64,000 nucleotides of DNA, taken from positions 248,001-312,000 of the forward strand of contig NC_081335.1 of the NCBI RefSeq assembly GCF_022539665.2, written 5' to 3'. Position numbers and translations under genes: made by a program. Below the pieces are notes generated by a model, which was given only the letters and a program-made list of their open reading frames with translations, was not told where the DNA came from and searched no databases. The stretch is from Daphnia carinata. Taxonomy: Eukaryota; Arthropoda; Branchiopoda; Diplostraca; Daphniidae. This document shows positions 1-14,600 of the stretch, piece after piece. Positions within the stretch are counted from its first letter, which is position 1. Each line of letters opens with the position of its first letter.

Positions 1-1021
1 TCTAATTACATAACTTTAATTCCTACATTACTAGAAACTGTTTAGTACGTCGGATTTTACCTGAATAGAGACTTCCGTGTCGCTGATGTACTTTGAAATA
101 TCCACACGTGCGCCGGTATAAAATGCTGTACTTGGCCGGCAGGGAATAACAAGTTCTCTCTCACCAAGATGTGTGAAATAGCGTTGCTGGTCTTGCAGAA
201 CGGGGTCGAAGATGTTGGCTTGGAATTTACATATGAATGGCCAACGGAGTCCACTAGGCACGTCATGCCAACAGCCGTTAATGACCGCGACAAAATTCTC
301 GCTCCTGTCGAAATTGTTTGGTTCATTGGCACACCAATTGGTGTAGTCGAAGGGTTTGGCAGGATGCAGACCGGAATAATCCCAGACCCAGTTGAATGGA
401 TTCAGGTTGCTATTGAACCCGGAAGTCCAGAATTGATTTTCTATTGCGTCCCTGTTTTCCTTGGCTAGATTATTAACATAATTATTTTCCGTCTCAGTTT
501 CGAGTGTCACGAGATACATTCCATTTTCTTGGCAAAGCTTTTCGGCGCCTTCTCTCTCCATCTGATACGAAAAATAACAAATATTAAAATTTTGTATGCG
601 AAAATCTGGAAAAAATGCTTACTCGTTTGGAAACAATGCAATAGCAGTCCATCTTTGAGTTTCTGGTGCATTTTGTTATAAATGGATTGGCAGCGGCAGG
701 ACAATCACGCAACTGAGTAATCTGCTCTGCTGTATCGTTCAAATTAATTCGTCAAAGAAATTCCAGATTCAATATGATTTAGAATGGTAAATGAAAAACA
801 CGTTACCAGTACCACTGCGCAATCGACGTGTTTGGTTCGGTTGCTAGATGTCAAAAGAAAAAATAAGTCCCACGTTACGTACGGTCAGCGCAATTCATTA
901 GAATATAAGCATGGTCAACTGTAGCTAGATGTTAACGTGGTCAGCTTACCAATAATGACGCCGATACATTTACGGGAATGCTGAGAAGGACGACGATGGA
1001 TGGCACAGCGAACAGGAGCAT
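1..1021 (-). CDS. Secreted C-type lectin domain protein (3' end beyond window)
   Basis: The protein reads on the minus strand from an ATG at 1021. Exon 1 (1021-950) encodes a hydrophobic signal peptide (MLLFAVPSIVVLLS...) and ends at a GTAAGC donor. A middle exon at about 714-622 holds the first cysteines (DCPAAANP, MDCYCIVSKR), and the main exon from 561 begins MEREGAEKLCQENG. The C-type lectin fold is shown by the eAe..C block, an EPNN motif near 350-330 (EPN is the mannose-type sugar and calcium site of the family) and the CWHD segment that stands in for the usual WND. A further stretch with one Cys follows the domain and runs to a splice site near 58, so the 3' end lies outside the window. 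Secretion and calcium-dependent sugar binding are inferred from the family. The ligand is unknown; roles in immunity or cuticle are only possibilities. Confidence 0.82.
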
Positions 1022-2606
1022 TTCACATGGAATCAAAAACTACACAAGAAAATATCACACACGTCTTAAACGCTTATTACTTGACACTGATTAACGACAC
1101 TCTTACCTCATGAACGAGACTAACCGGAATAAGTAACACACACGGATTAACATTCACAGGAAGTTAGAAACCCAAAGAAACCACAATTTATCACCACAAT
1201 GTCGAAAGTTCGTCAAACTTTCCCAGGTTCTTCAATACACAACTTTGCCGTACTACTTCAATAAACTTTAATATGACGAAATGCCGTAATGAGCACCGCT
1301 AAATTATCACTATGGTAGGATGAAAGACGACTACATACCTTTCGCCTCGCAACAGACACAACCCGAAAATAAACAAAATCTCTTCGGGTGCTGAACTCCA
1401 AACATCACGGCATGCTTTCTCGCTCGCAGCCATTTGAGAACAATAGCTTAGGGCTGTGAAGCCTAATGCAGGTATTGCATGACCGGCATGCTCGCAGGTT
1501 TGGACAACCCAGGGTCTCAAATAAGGTTAAGCTGCATATAAAAAAGGACAGCCTGTCTGGCGCGTTTCTTCGTAGATAGCATGCTAAACGGAGAGTAATT
1601 TGGAGTTATCAAAAGAAAGCAGTTGCTAAAAATTTTTCACTGTAGCAAATGTTGGAGAGGGGGATTCGTACTAGAAAGCAAGACGATTTCGATATCAAAA
1701 TGAGCTTTTTTCCACACTTCAGCTGTCTTCGCTTTCGGAATGTCCAATTGTGCCACGTAATAGCATGTTCGAAATTGCTATGCATTGTCAGTTCGCGAAA
1801 ATGATGTAGAAGTCAGCAAGCGAACATGTAGACTGCAGAATGGCTGCCAATTATTTAATATCAAAGGAAACTTTTTCTTCCTCATCCCACCAAGTTCTAG
1901 ACACGTTGCCTCGAGCCAACGATAGATGATACCAGCCGGTTATAACCAGTCCTCCTCTCTAAAGGATGGGTACCCCTGCCGGCGTTGCCAGATAAGGGCC
2001 GCAAAAACCGCACAATTAAAATAAAATTGTTCCAAAAATGTTGAACGCCATTTTTAAAAATGGCAGTGAACCCCAAAATGTTTCATGCGACTCGCATGAA
2101 ACATTTCGAAATTGTGTTAGATATTTATTGTCTTATATCGTTGATTCTATTTGAAATTCGAATCACGTGCCTCTTTTATTCGTTATTTATTACTCTTATT
2201 TGTTGTTCGTTTTATTCTGTTCCTTTTCAAAAGGAATCACGTTATTCCTTTCCAGTAGACTGCGATTAAGATCTTAACACCGGTGGCTTCACTTTACACC
2301 TTCTAAGCAGTTGTAGAATGTGCACAAAGGCGCCTTAATGCCGAAACCCTTAATCATCTTCTTTTCCCACATGAAAAGGCTCGAATAGCCACAAAAAAGT
2401 TAAAAGACCTTAATAATCCTAAGAAAAATACTAAAAGACCCCATCAGTGAATTACAATACATTAATATTGTGCAACGTGCGTCCACAAGTCACATGGCGT
2501 TTCCCAAGTTGGGAAGGTTTCTTTAGCTGGAAGGCGCCAACTATGCATACATTTTTCCTTTAAAACATGGATGAATTTCCGAGTGTACTTCGAAAGCGAA
2601 TGTTAA
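1022..2606. other. Gene-poor spacer between lectin and dynein genes
   Basis: I see no convincing gene. The minus-strand ORF at 1520-1299 has a possible GTATGT donor near 1340 but no partner exon or recognisable domain. An AT-rich TATA-like stretch lies near 1535. Two adjacent perfect palindromes at 2047-2106 are listed separately. The dynein 5' UTR and promoter presumably lie in the right half, but no element can be named. Confidence 0.5.
2047..2106. repeat. Two adjacent perfect palindromes
   Basis: Positions 2047-2064 are a perfect 18-bp palindrome (GCCATTTTTAAAAATGGC). Positions 2076-2106 are a perfect inverted repeat with 15-bp arms around a single base (arm AAATGTTTCATGCGA). They are only 11 bp apart. 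They may be the remains of a small foldback element or a cruciform-forming site; no gene product is implied. Confidence 0.75.
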
Positions 2607-2610
2607 ATCG

Positions 2611-5600
2611 ATGCCCAGTCAACAAAAAGATCCCTCCGTAGAACCCTATTTACCCAAAACCGTTGTTATGGCGACATTGTTTCGTTTGTTACGTTATGGA
2701 GGCCGACAAGGCAGATGCCGTATGAGATCCCACAGGGCAGCACAATCGTTACCGATTGCGAAATGGACGAGTCTAATGCAAATTCAAATGTTGGTTTCAT
2801 CATGAAAAATGGAGTCCTTTGTCGTGTCCAGCTCAAGGTAAGACTGAAAGTATACCTGTTACTTTTCTGTTAAATCTTAATAATAAAGATTAAAAATTTC
2901 AGTACCGTAAGGCCGAAGTCGCAAAACCGATGAAAAAGAAAGAGAGGCCCACGCTGCAAGGCCATTGTGCAGCACACAGCTCGTTCATGTACGTACAAAG
3001 CACGCCACAGCTGAACAACTTACTTGATTTCACTCTTTCACCTAAGGGTATCCCAGCAATGCCCAGAAGCAAGTCCACCATTGAGTCCACAGGAGCAAAG
3101 AAGAAGAGCAATCCGTAAACGGATAGAGGCTATGACGCCCGTTTGCTTTACCCAACCGCGGGGATCGTACAGTGTAAGTCTTGTTTTCAGAAAACAAAAT
3201 GTCACTTCCTTTAGGTTGCTATTTAATATCATAGGTTGACAATGCATCGTTACGAGCTAGACTGTTCCAGCTGATGATAACACGAATCCCTAAATTGATC
3301 CAACCCGTCGATCACTCCGTGTGGGCCATGCAAGAATTGACGAATGTCAACACCAAGTGCATGAGACACGCAGCGTTAAGTCGGCCGGAGAAATATCCCA
3401 GCCTCCTGATCAGAGCTCCGGTTCCATGGCACCAACAATTCCTAATCGCACGTGAATTTGCTACACACAATCTTTTCGCCACTCATCCCGTGTCATTAGA
3501 ATTGCGTCAACTCTGGGACTCCACCTACCGTTCTTGGCGTCTGTTCGATATCCCTTGGAACAGAAACGATCCTCTAGATCCAGATGCCCTTGTGGGTTTG
3601 ATTCGCAATCGATGCCACGAATTCCACGTTTCTTTAGTTAAAAAGTAAATTGTTCGATTTTCTTTTTCTTTATCGTTTGTTTTAGACGATGGTTCTATAT
3701 TTTTGGACGCCATAGGTGGATGCCAGAATGTTGCTTGGTTTTAAATCGCCAAAAACCTACATGGACTGCTATGGTGCCTTTGAAACGTGGAGAGTCGATG
3801 CAACAAATTTTACGATTCTTCAATAGTCTCACCGGACTCATTTCTTTGCAAATTCGATGTCTGTTGTATAGCTGGATTGATGAATGGTCCGATCTCATGA
3901 CTGCCTACGACGTAATACTTACAAATTCCACTATGTGAATAACAATATTAATCGCAATGAATTTTAAAGGCTGGTGAAGACGATGATCACAACAAGGCAG
4001 ATACCTTCCCGAAAGTATTTCCTTTCATCCGGTTAGAGTTGGCCTTATCGGATGGAAAAGTATGGGTGAAACCTAAACAAGAAACGATTCAGCATAAAAT
4101 GGAGAAGATATTGCAGACTATCGTCTATGTAAGCTGCCATATTCCACGCATTGAGAGAATTTTCTTACCAGGTATACACTGCCAACTTATCCTAAGCTTA
4201 CTGTACATGTACTAAATAAATTGTTGACAGGTTATACAGGTGGTGAAGAATTTTTAGTGGCAATTGCTTGGGAAGATGACCGCGTCAAGTCAGCCCTGAA
4301 CAAAGTGAAACACATCGTCAATTCTAATAAAAAAGTACCTGAACGGTACATCTTCGATACTTACACTAAATACGAACCTATGCTTCAGCCACCTTTTCGA
4401 AAGTCATTTGACGATTCTGGGGAAATGACCTGGGATGAAAACGAGAAGGTGAAAACAAACAATTTTCAAAATCTAATTGACATTATTTAATGTTGTATTT
4501 TCATTATTTTTAGCTGTTCAAGAAACGTATTGAACAATTGGAAGCTATCAAAAAAAAGCTTCTGCTGCTCAAATCGCACGTCTATCTCAAACTCTTTTAT
4601 TTAGATTGTCACGAGATAAACAAATATCTGGTCGATTTCATCGATGACATTAGGTTTTCCTTAGTGAAGAGAATTATGAACGACAACAGGCAAATAGTCA
4701 GGAAAATTTGCACTCGTTTTGAAACCGTGACGGAGAAAGTCAGCCAAGTGCCGGAAACCACAGCCCAATTGGTCGAATCTGTCGACTACGTCCAACGCTC
4801 TCTAACGCAGAGTTTACCGGAAATGTTGCTAGAAGTGAATGCTGCCGGTTCACGATTGCTCACTTTGCTCAACTATACCATGCTTCAAAGTAATATATAA
4901 ATTATAATTTTATTTAACTCATATTAGTAAAATCATTCAAATGATTCAAACCACAATGTTTACGAATTTTCAGAAGACGATTTATCTTTGAGCTGCCGCC
5001 TTTTTCATTGGCCTAGCGATTTGGATTCCGTTTTGCAAGTCAGTTCGACTCGCCTCCAGCGAATTCGCGTCGAAACAGAGCGATTGTTGAAGGAACGGAC
5101 CCAATTGTTCTTGGGACGATTAGCCGAGTACGGAGAAGCTTTGGATAATTTCAAGAACAAGGAAACGACAGCGTTGACGACTGAAGAGATGATATCCAGC
5201 ACGACTTTACTACAAGATTTACATCAAAAATTACAAGCCGCTCAAATTGAACTGGCGGAAATCAATAACGATGAAACATTACTCGAATGGCCAGTGACTC
5301 ACGTTCCTAACCTACCGGCCCTCATCCAGCTTATTGAGCCTTATTACCAATTGTGGCACGTCGCCTACAAGTTTCACGAAAGCCACGATGTTTGGTTCCA
5401 TGGTAACAAAACTCTTATAATCGACAAATGAATTGAGCAATTGAATTTTAATCGAATTTCTGATATAGGTCCTTTTCGCAAGTTGGATTCTCAAATGATT
5501 GCCAATGAAATCAATGCCATGTGCAAACAGATGCAGCAACTTGCAGTCGTTTTCGCTGACGTAACGGCAGCCAAACGAGTGGCTGATACCGTCCGAAAGC

Positions 5601-8600
5601 GCATTGAAAAGTTTATGGGTTTCCTACCTTTGTTGCACGCTGTCTGCAATCCTGGACTTCGAGAGAGACACTGGATATTGGTAAATTTAACGTGTCCTTA
5701 TTGTAGGAATTAAATTTGATCGAGTTGCCTTGTAGATTAGCCAAAATTTCGAATCTCCCATGTGTCCCGAACCGGACACTTCATTGGCTGAATTGGTTTC
5801 AGCTGGGCTAATGCAGTATATTAGTCGCATCGAAGAAGTCAGCATTACTGCCACGAAAGAATTTGCTCTAGAGGAAACTCTTCAACGAATGCAGTCAGAA
5901 TGGAATGAAATTTGTTTCGAATTCTTACCGTACCGAGATTCGGACGTTAGTGTCCTGACAGGAATTGAGGAAATTCAAGGTGACATTGTCTTAATGTATA
6001 AACAAGTAACAATTTAAACCGAACGTTTAAAAACAGCCCTTGTGGATGACCATATTCTACGGGCGCAAACGATGCACGCGTCGCCCTATATCGCCCCGTT
6101 GGAGCCGGTGCTTCAGTCATGGGAGGAACAGCTGGTTGGGGTCCAGGATACGATGGATGTCTGGATGAAGGTGCAAAACACTTGGCTATACTTGGAGCCC
6201 ATCTTTAGCTCTGAAGATATTCAGCGGCAAATGGCTAGCGATGCGGCCAAGTTCTCCCACGTCGATTTAATGTGGCGGTCGCTGATGTCGGCAGCAACTG
6301 GCGAGCCTCGTGTTTTGGTGGCCGCCTCACGTCCTGGCCTGTTGGACGAGCTACGAGAGGCCTTCGCAATCCTAGAAGACATCCAGAAGGGATTGCACGA
6401 TTATCTGGAGAAGAAACGCCTATTTTTCTCCAGGTTTTACTTTTTGTCCAATGATGAACTTTTGGAAATTTTGTCGAAAACGAAAGAACCGGAGCGAATT
6501 CAGCCGCACTTGCGCAAGTGTTTTGACGGAATCGGCCGTCTCCTCTTTAATTCGAATCAAGAGATTGAAGCCATGATCTCGGAAGGCAACGAGAAAGAAC
6601 GCGAAATTGTCCGCTTCCGGGAGCCCATCGTTCCGGCCAGAAGCAAAGTACGTATTTACTTATACATCGCATGTTTCTGGAACAATAATAATTTTTGATG
6701 TTGATAGGGAATGGTAGAACTATGGATGTCCGAAGTCGACGACGCTATGAAAGACGCTCTAGTTCATTATACAAATGTGGCCATGACTGAATGGAGCAAT
6801 CAGCCTGATATGGAATACCTTGAACGCTATCCAGGTCAATCCATTTACTGCGCATCGGCCATTAACTGGACGAAATCTGTCACCGACACGATCACGGCCG
6901 GCAATAAATGGAGTGTAATATTGGAATCATTTTTTTTTCTAGTAAATGCAAGAGGTTCATGTCATCTTTGTGGATTTATTCAGGAACTGGAATCGTCAAC
7001 AAGTTCTTTAGTAACACACTTCACGTCAATGATAAAAAATAGGCCAACCCCGACTGTTAGGATTACGCTCAACAACCTGATCATGTTTTACCTCAACAGT
7101 CGAGATATTATTCAACGAATGAAATCGAAATATGTTTCAAGCCTGGACGATTTTTATTGGCAAACGAATTTGCGATACTATTGGAACACGGACGCGTTAG
7201 AGGGCCTTGGTCATTTAACTGTCGCGATGGTGAGTCCCCATAATAAAAAGTATGTTCGAGATTGGGCTATAATATTTAAAGTATATTATGTTCCAGATTG
7301 AGACACAAGTTCCGTATGGATTCGAATATATGGGCAACAACCATCGACTAGTCCTCACGCCTGCTACCGAGAAAGGATTCCAGTTAGTGTCTTTCACCTG
7401 GATTTTGACGTTAATTTATCTGTGCCATTTCTTAATCCTGCAACAGGATCATGATGCTGGCGTTGAAGCAGTTTCAAGGTGGATGGCTACATGGTTTGCA
7501 AGGCGTTGGTAAAACGGAAACCATCAAGGAATTAGCCCGTGCTGTGGCAAAACAGTGTTTAGTTTTTAATTGCTTCGACGGACTTGATACCAGATCAATA
7601 GGCCGTATTCTAAAGGTATATTTCTCAACTTGATTGCCGTTTGGCTGTTTGAACTTCATTGTTGTTAATATTAGGGTATTGTACAATCTGGAGCGTGGTC
7701 TTGCTTTGACGATATTGACCAAGTGGCACCTGACGTTCTTTCAGTCATGGCAGTTCAAATTTACACGCTTCAAATGGCTCTTAGTCGACGGATGCGACGA
7801 GTCAATTTTGAGGGATCGGATGTTCAAGTCACTGTCGGTTCGGCAATATTCATCACCACCAAAACAAAGTGAGACATGTTATAGAAATTTACAACGGCAA
7901 CAGTATTGGACAAGTATCAAACACAGGGAGCTCTTGCCGGACAGTTTTCGGTCCCTATTCCGTTTGGCATCGATTCTTTCCCCGGATCTGCACTACATTA
8001 TCAAGATTTCACTCCTTTCTCAGGGATTTCAAAATCATTTAACGTAATATGTTTCAGTCTGATATATTATTTGTTTACTTGGTCTAAAAGAAAATCTCAT
8101 TTGCTTGTTGAATATTCATGCAGCATTGGACCACGCATCTTTAAACTGATGCACGACATAAGCGAAAAGATTCCCGATGTATCGACCACCGCAAACCTGC
8201 GTTCCCTTCGAGAAATTTTAAAAGTTTCCAGTATGCTAAAGGCCAAAGATGCCAACATCGACGAGATGGCCATCATCCATCGTACATTTATGTCTTTTTT
8301 CGAAACTCAGTTGACACCCACAGTAATTCAAAACAAATTTCAAATTTAACCAAATCATTGACTTTCTTTTTATTATTTCCAAACAGCAAGGGCAAATCTT
8401 ACGTCATCTAGTCAACCAACATTTCCCAGTAGCTACAATCGAACATCACGTGGCTTCAGACGTTTTCGGCCAAAGTGTAAAAGAAGCTTGCAGTGATCTC
8501 AACTTGATTCCAAATCAGCAGTTTATAGATAAAATCTGGCAATTGCACGAATCGCTTATGGCTCGGAACGGCGTTATCCTCCTCGGAGCGACACTGGCGG

Positions 8601-11600
8601 GCAAAAGCACTCTGTACAAGATTTTAGCCAAAATTTATCCGAAAATCACGATGGGCTCAGCTAGTGGTGACGACGGTCGTGTTGTGATGCACATTATCAG
8701 TCCGTGGTCGCTGCCTTCTAAATACTTGTACGAATGGAGCGAGCCGGAGAAAAACAAGTGGAACGACGGAATTATTACGAAAGCGCTGCGTGAGTTGTCT
8801 TCCAGCTCACCGACAAGTCCGCGTTGGCTCGTTTTGGACGGACATGTTCATTCCGAGCTGGTTGGACATTTGCACACTTTGCTGGATGCCAGTCGTAAAT
8901 TGACTCTACCCTCGGGAGAAATTCTTCAGATTCCACAGTCCTTTCGACTGATTTTTGAAACATCTGACTTGACTTATGCTTCACCGTCAACTATTACACG
9001 GTGTGGCATAGTCCGAGTAACAGAGGACATAGTCAGCGTCGATTCTCTCTACCTCAGTTGGTTGAAACGGTCCAACTTGCCATCTAAATTGCATCCGCTG
9101 TTGGATAAATTTGTCCAAAACATTTTAAAGCCATGTTTGGTTTTCACTGTTGAGTCATCTACCTCATATTGCATCATTCCTACGACGCAGCCTTACCTCT
9201 TTGTGGTATGATTCTAACTCTTCTAATATGCAACACATTAAATATTAAAGTTTTCATTTTCGATTAAAAGAGTTTTACCCGATTGGTCAACTCGTTACTG
9301 GCCAGCCATGAAAACCTTCAGTTGAAAACTCTGCTTTTGCTCAAACTGCTGTCATTCTCCACCATTTGGACTGTAGGCTCTACATTCAAACGTAAATATC
9401 TAATATCCATCATTGGCCATAGAGTAAACGTCAATATCCTATTTGTTTTCCAGACGATTGCAAGAGCCATTTCCATCAGCATTTTACTGGTTTGTTCAGT
9501 GCCTTCGAAGATGCAGAAAGCTTTGGTACAGGAACCATCTTACCTCCATCGGAGTGTTCTGTCTTTTCCTACAAATTGGATGTACTTAATGGGAACTGGA
9601 TTCTCTGGAAAGATGCCCTTCCATCAATCCCCAAAAGTTTTAATGGACCTCGAATCATTATTAGCAATGAATCCGTTGCGATTCAACATTTTTTCATCAA
9701 GGCTTACTCAAACGGTAACGTTCCCGTCGTCATCCTTGGTCCCGCCAGTGTGGGTAAATCGCAAGTGACTCAATTCGCCATCGAAGATTTGCCCAAAGAC
9801 CGATTCGTTCACAACATTGTCCATGTGACACCAATAACGACATCATCTTCTTTACTCACGTCGGTCATGATTGGCTTGGATCGACGTAGGAAAGGAGTTT
9901 ATGGCCCAGCACTTGGCCGGCGCTGCGTCCTATTTGTCGACGATCTCATCACTAGCGATCCGGTGGAGGGAAACATTCGAACTTCGTCAGAACTCTTAAG
10001 ACACTGGCTAAATTTCGAATGCGTTTTTGACGGGAAAACCGCATCAAAAATGGAACTAGTGGATATTGTGAGTTTACATTTCTTTGGATTTAATCTGGCG
10101 TAGAATGAACTTACATTTTTAATTTTCAGCATCTGATAACGTCCGTCAGATTGGCCGACCGTTTTTCCGAAGAATTTGATGTTCGATTGCATCGGCACAT
10201 GAACACGATCTTCATTGATCCCTTCACAACCGACAGCCTTGTAACAATGACATCTACAATCATGGAACGCCATTTCACATCGCCAGGTTTCAACAATGCA
10301 GTGTCTAAGCTGGCCAAGGTTGGTTAAAATGCTGTCAAATTTTGATGTTGTAATTTAATTGATACTTGAATTGATTCCAAAGGCTGTGTCCGTTGCTACG
10401 GTGGATTTATACCAAGTTTGGGAGGAAAAGGCTCAACAGAACGTAGCTCATTATTGTGTGAGTGTATCGTGTGTGAATCGTGTAATCCAAGGAATGATGA
10501 ATGTCTCTGCTGCTAATTTAAGCAACGTCAACAAATTGCACCGTTTGTGGATCCACGAAACGTGCCGCGTTTGGGCGGACCGACTCATGTCAGATGCCGA
10601 TCGTCAATGGTTCATCAGTCATTTGGATCGTATTGGCTTGGTTCACTTTAAACAAAATCTCAGCAAGTATTTATTCGCCTCTGCAATGGGTGGAGCAGAT
10701 TACACGATCTTGCCGAAAATTCATTTCTCCAAACTGCCCAGTTTAAAATTCACAGAAATCATTTGCGACGAGGTAAACTCTTACCAAAGTATTTATAGAT
10801 TTATGCTAATGTGAAAACTATATTCAGGTAACGGACATGGATGCCATTATCCAACTGATGGAGGCTAGGTTGGAACAGCACAACAAGGAATGTACAGTAT
10901 CGGCTCCGATTAAACTGGTCATTTCGCTCAATGTTGCCTACCACATTCTCCACATCAATCACGCACTGAATCGTCCAAGAGGACACGTGATTCTGATCGG
11001 TGATGCTGGAAGAGGTCGCCGTAGTTGCGCTACCGTAGCCGCTTTGCTACTCGATTATAAAATATTTCAGGTTTCACAATCGAAAAGTCATCTCTATGAA
11101 CAAAATGTTTTAAATTTTAAGCAATATTTAGATTAGAGCCGGCAGGAATTACGGAGTCCAAGAATGGAAGGAAGACGTTAAGAAACTCATCCATCGCTCG
11201 GGCATCCAGCATGAAAAGATTGTCTTCTTATGTAATGCAGCCGACTTCCAAAAGCGAATCTTTTTCGATTATATCGGACGATTGATTTGCGGATACGAAA
11301 TTTCCGAACTCTTTACTAACGAAGAACGTCAGGAAATGACTGAACTTTATCAAAAGCGCACGAAAGAAATCGTAAAATTATCTCAAATTTCAACATAATC
11401 ACGTAGCGATATTTTAAACACTTTAATTATATTTTGGCAGGCCACCTTTAATCAAATTCTATTACAAGTCGACGAAAATTTGCGTGTTGCGTTGTGTGTC
11501 TCTCCAAGAGATTCATGCTACATCCACCTTCCGCAGTACCCGACTGTCTTCAAATTTGCATCCATTCTCTGGTTTGAACCTTGGCCGGAAGAAACATTGG

Positions 11601-14600
11601 AAGTTATAGCTAAAAAATGGTTGGATGACATTCCGGGACTGAGCGACAAACTACAATTGAATTATTCCAATTATTTCAAAAATGTCCACAACAGCATGCG
11701 ATTGTACAGTGAAAGGTACAAATCAAGCATTTTCCGAGCAAACTAGTCAACGTGTTGTTGATTTGATTTACCGTCTTTAGCAAAGGAATGGCTCCGCATT
11801 CCAGCGCAGCTTATTTGGAACTCTTGTCCAATTTCCGGACGCTGTGGCTTAGCAAAGAGAAAGATTTGCTTCAACAAAAGGACCGTTACAATGTCGGCCT
11901 GGGCAAGTTGCAGTTCGCCGCTTCACAGGTAGTCGTCATGCAGGAGGAGCTGCGTAGTCTTCAGCCGCAACTAGTTGATACTTCAGCAGAAACGGAAAGT
12001 CTGATGGTGAAAATCGAACAAGACACTGTTAAAGTGGAAGCCCAAAAAGAAATCATTGCCGCTGATGAAAGTTTGGCTAACGAAGCTGCTGCAGCTGCAC
12101 AAGCCATCAAAGACGAATGTGAAAGTGATCTGGCGGAAGCCACTCCGGCTCTAGATGCAGCCATTAATGCCCTGGATACGCTGAAACCAGCTGACATTAC
12201 CTTAGTCAAATCAATGCGACATCCTCCGTCTATCGTAAAACTGGTAACGTAACCTTCGACCTAATAAATCTTACGAAAAACAAATCAAATTGCTTCGTTT
12301 GACAGGTCATGGAAGCTGTTTGCGTCATGAAACAAATTCCGCCCGTCAAAAAGTTGGATATGGCGACCGGCAAGATGACGGACAATTACTGGCAAGCTGC
12401 CCAGAAAATCTTGGGAGATCTTCGCTTTCTTGATCTCTTGCGATCCTATGATAAAGACAACATTCCTTCGAATGTTATGAAACGTATACGTGAAAAGTAA
12501 AATTATTGGCACTATATTAGCAATTTCCCTTTTTAAATTAAATTGATTTGATTTCTAGATATATTCCGAATCCAGAGTTCAACCCAAATATTGTGCGACA
12601 TGTTTCGACAGCTTGCGAAGGACTTTGTCGATGGGTTAGGGCAATGGAAGTGTACGACCGGGTTATTAAAATCGTTGCTCCTAAACGTGCCAAATTGCAA
12701 GAAGCTGAACAGGAACTGGCTCGACAAATGAAACGTCTGTCAGAAAAACATAGCCAATTACAGCAGGTCACAATTTAAAAAATTTGTCCTTAATCAACAG
12801 TTGATTTGAACGGGATGTCAACGTAGATCTCAGACAAATTGCAAGGCCTGAATGACGACTTTGCTGCCATGTCCAAAAAGAAAAAAGACTTGGAAGATAG
12901 CATTGATCAATGTCATCAGAAAATGGAAAGAGCAGAGAAATTGATTGGAGGTTTAGGTGGCGAGCAAGAAAATTGGAAAACATCCTCCAACAATCTCGAT
13001 TTCCGGTTAAAGCAATTGCCTGGTGATGTCCTCCTCTCTGCCAGTATCATTACGTACTTGGGGGCAATGAAAAATGAACAAAGAATGGTATTGTCCTTTA
13101 CAACTCACTTAGTAAATCAATTTAAAGATTTTTTTTGACGATATACTGACAGGATTGTCTCCAAAAGTGGTTGCAACTCATTCAAGAATGTAAAATCCCG
13201 CACAGTAACAACTTTTCGCTAGTAGATTGCTTGATAGATCCGGTTAAGATAAGGGCTTGGAACCTTGCTGGCCTACCGTCCGACAGGTATTCCCTGGACA
13301 ACGGAATCATCACGACCCACTGCCAACGCTGGCCATTACTTTTTGATCCTCAAGGTCTCTATTAATTAAAAGATAAATAACGACACGAAATTTTAACGAG
13401 GCAATTTTTTTTACATAGATCAAGGATTTAAATGGATCGTCAATACTGAGACGAAAAACCAAGTGAAGCAGATCCGTTACGATGATGTCAATTATCTGAG
13501 GGAAGTCAAAACGGCCATATCAGATGGCCACGTAGTTGTATTGGTCAATGTTAAAGACAAACTCGATCCGGATCTTGGTACATTACTTCATAATAGGAAA
13601 AATTCGTTATACATTGTGAAGTATTGAATTGTTTAATTATTCGTAGACAATTTGTTGGAAAAACGAACGTTCACCTCGAACGAGAAGACAGTTATTCAGA
13701 TAGGTTCCGAATTGATTCCATGGTCTCTTAAGTTCCGTTTATATCTGATAACGAAAGAAGAGAATTCTGCCTCTAATTTAGAGCTCGCTTCAAAGGTAGT
13801 TCTAGCAGTTATTCCACCGTTCATCTTGTAATTCATTTTCCTCTCGCAGTTGACCATCATCAATTTCCGATTGAGCCGCGCTGGGCTGGAGGATAAATTC
13901 TTGAGCCTTTTCCTATCTAACGAACGTCCAGAACTTGAGGAACAAAAGCAAATGTTAATGGTTCAAAGCGCTAGCAATCAGAGACAGATCAGGTAGATCA
14001 CAGGCGAATACAACTACATTATAGAGTACCTCTAACATTTACTTCCTTTACTAGGGATCTTGAAGACCGCATCCTGTACGTTCTTTCTTCTTCTCGTGGA
14101 AATATTTTAGAAGATGAGACTGCAACGAAGACTCTGTACAGCTCCAAGGTATTTTTATAATGTCGTCTGTATATGTGACTTTGCCATCTACGTGGTATAT
14201 TTCTGCAGATCACGTCCGAAGGTATCAGCGTCAAGCAGAAGGAAATTCAGAAGTCGGAACAGGAAATTGACCAGGTGCGCGAAAGTTACCGGTATGTCAG
14301 CTGGAATATATTCATGGTTTTGCCGTAATCCACATTCACATTTTCGATTAGAGCTGTCGCTTCTCATGCAGCGTCCTTGTACTCATGTATAGGCCAACTG
14401 AGACATCTCAACAAAGTCTATCAGTTTTCGTTGCCTTGGTTCATCAATCTGTTCACAAATGTACGTCCGCTTGTTGCATTTTCCGATATCCAAATCAAAA
14501 CAATGAACTAAAATGTTAATTGCCTTGTTTTTAACTGGTCTATTGTTCGCTTTTTCAGTCGACGGTGGCGAGCCAAACATCGTTGCTCATCAGTGAAAGG

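Noticed and set aside
1299-1520. Minus-strand ORF with MAASEKACRDVWSSAPEE
   Set aside because: It has a possible donor but no recognisable domain, partner exon or promoter; composition alone is not enough to call a gene.
10999-11025. Loss of the P-loop Lys in dynein AAA4 (GRGRRS) as a decay mark
   Set aside because: Inner-arm relatives also carry Arg here (GSGRQS), so this is a family trait and helps classification.
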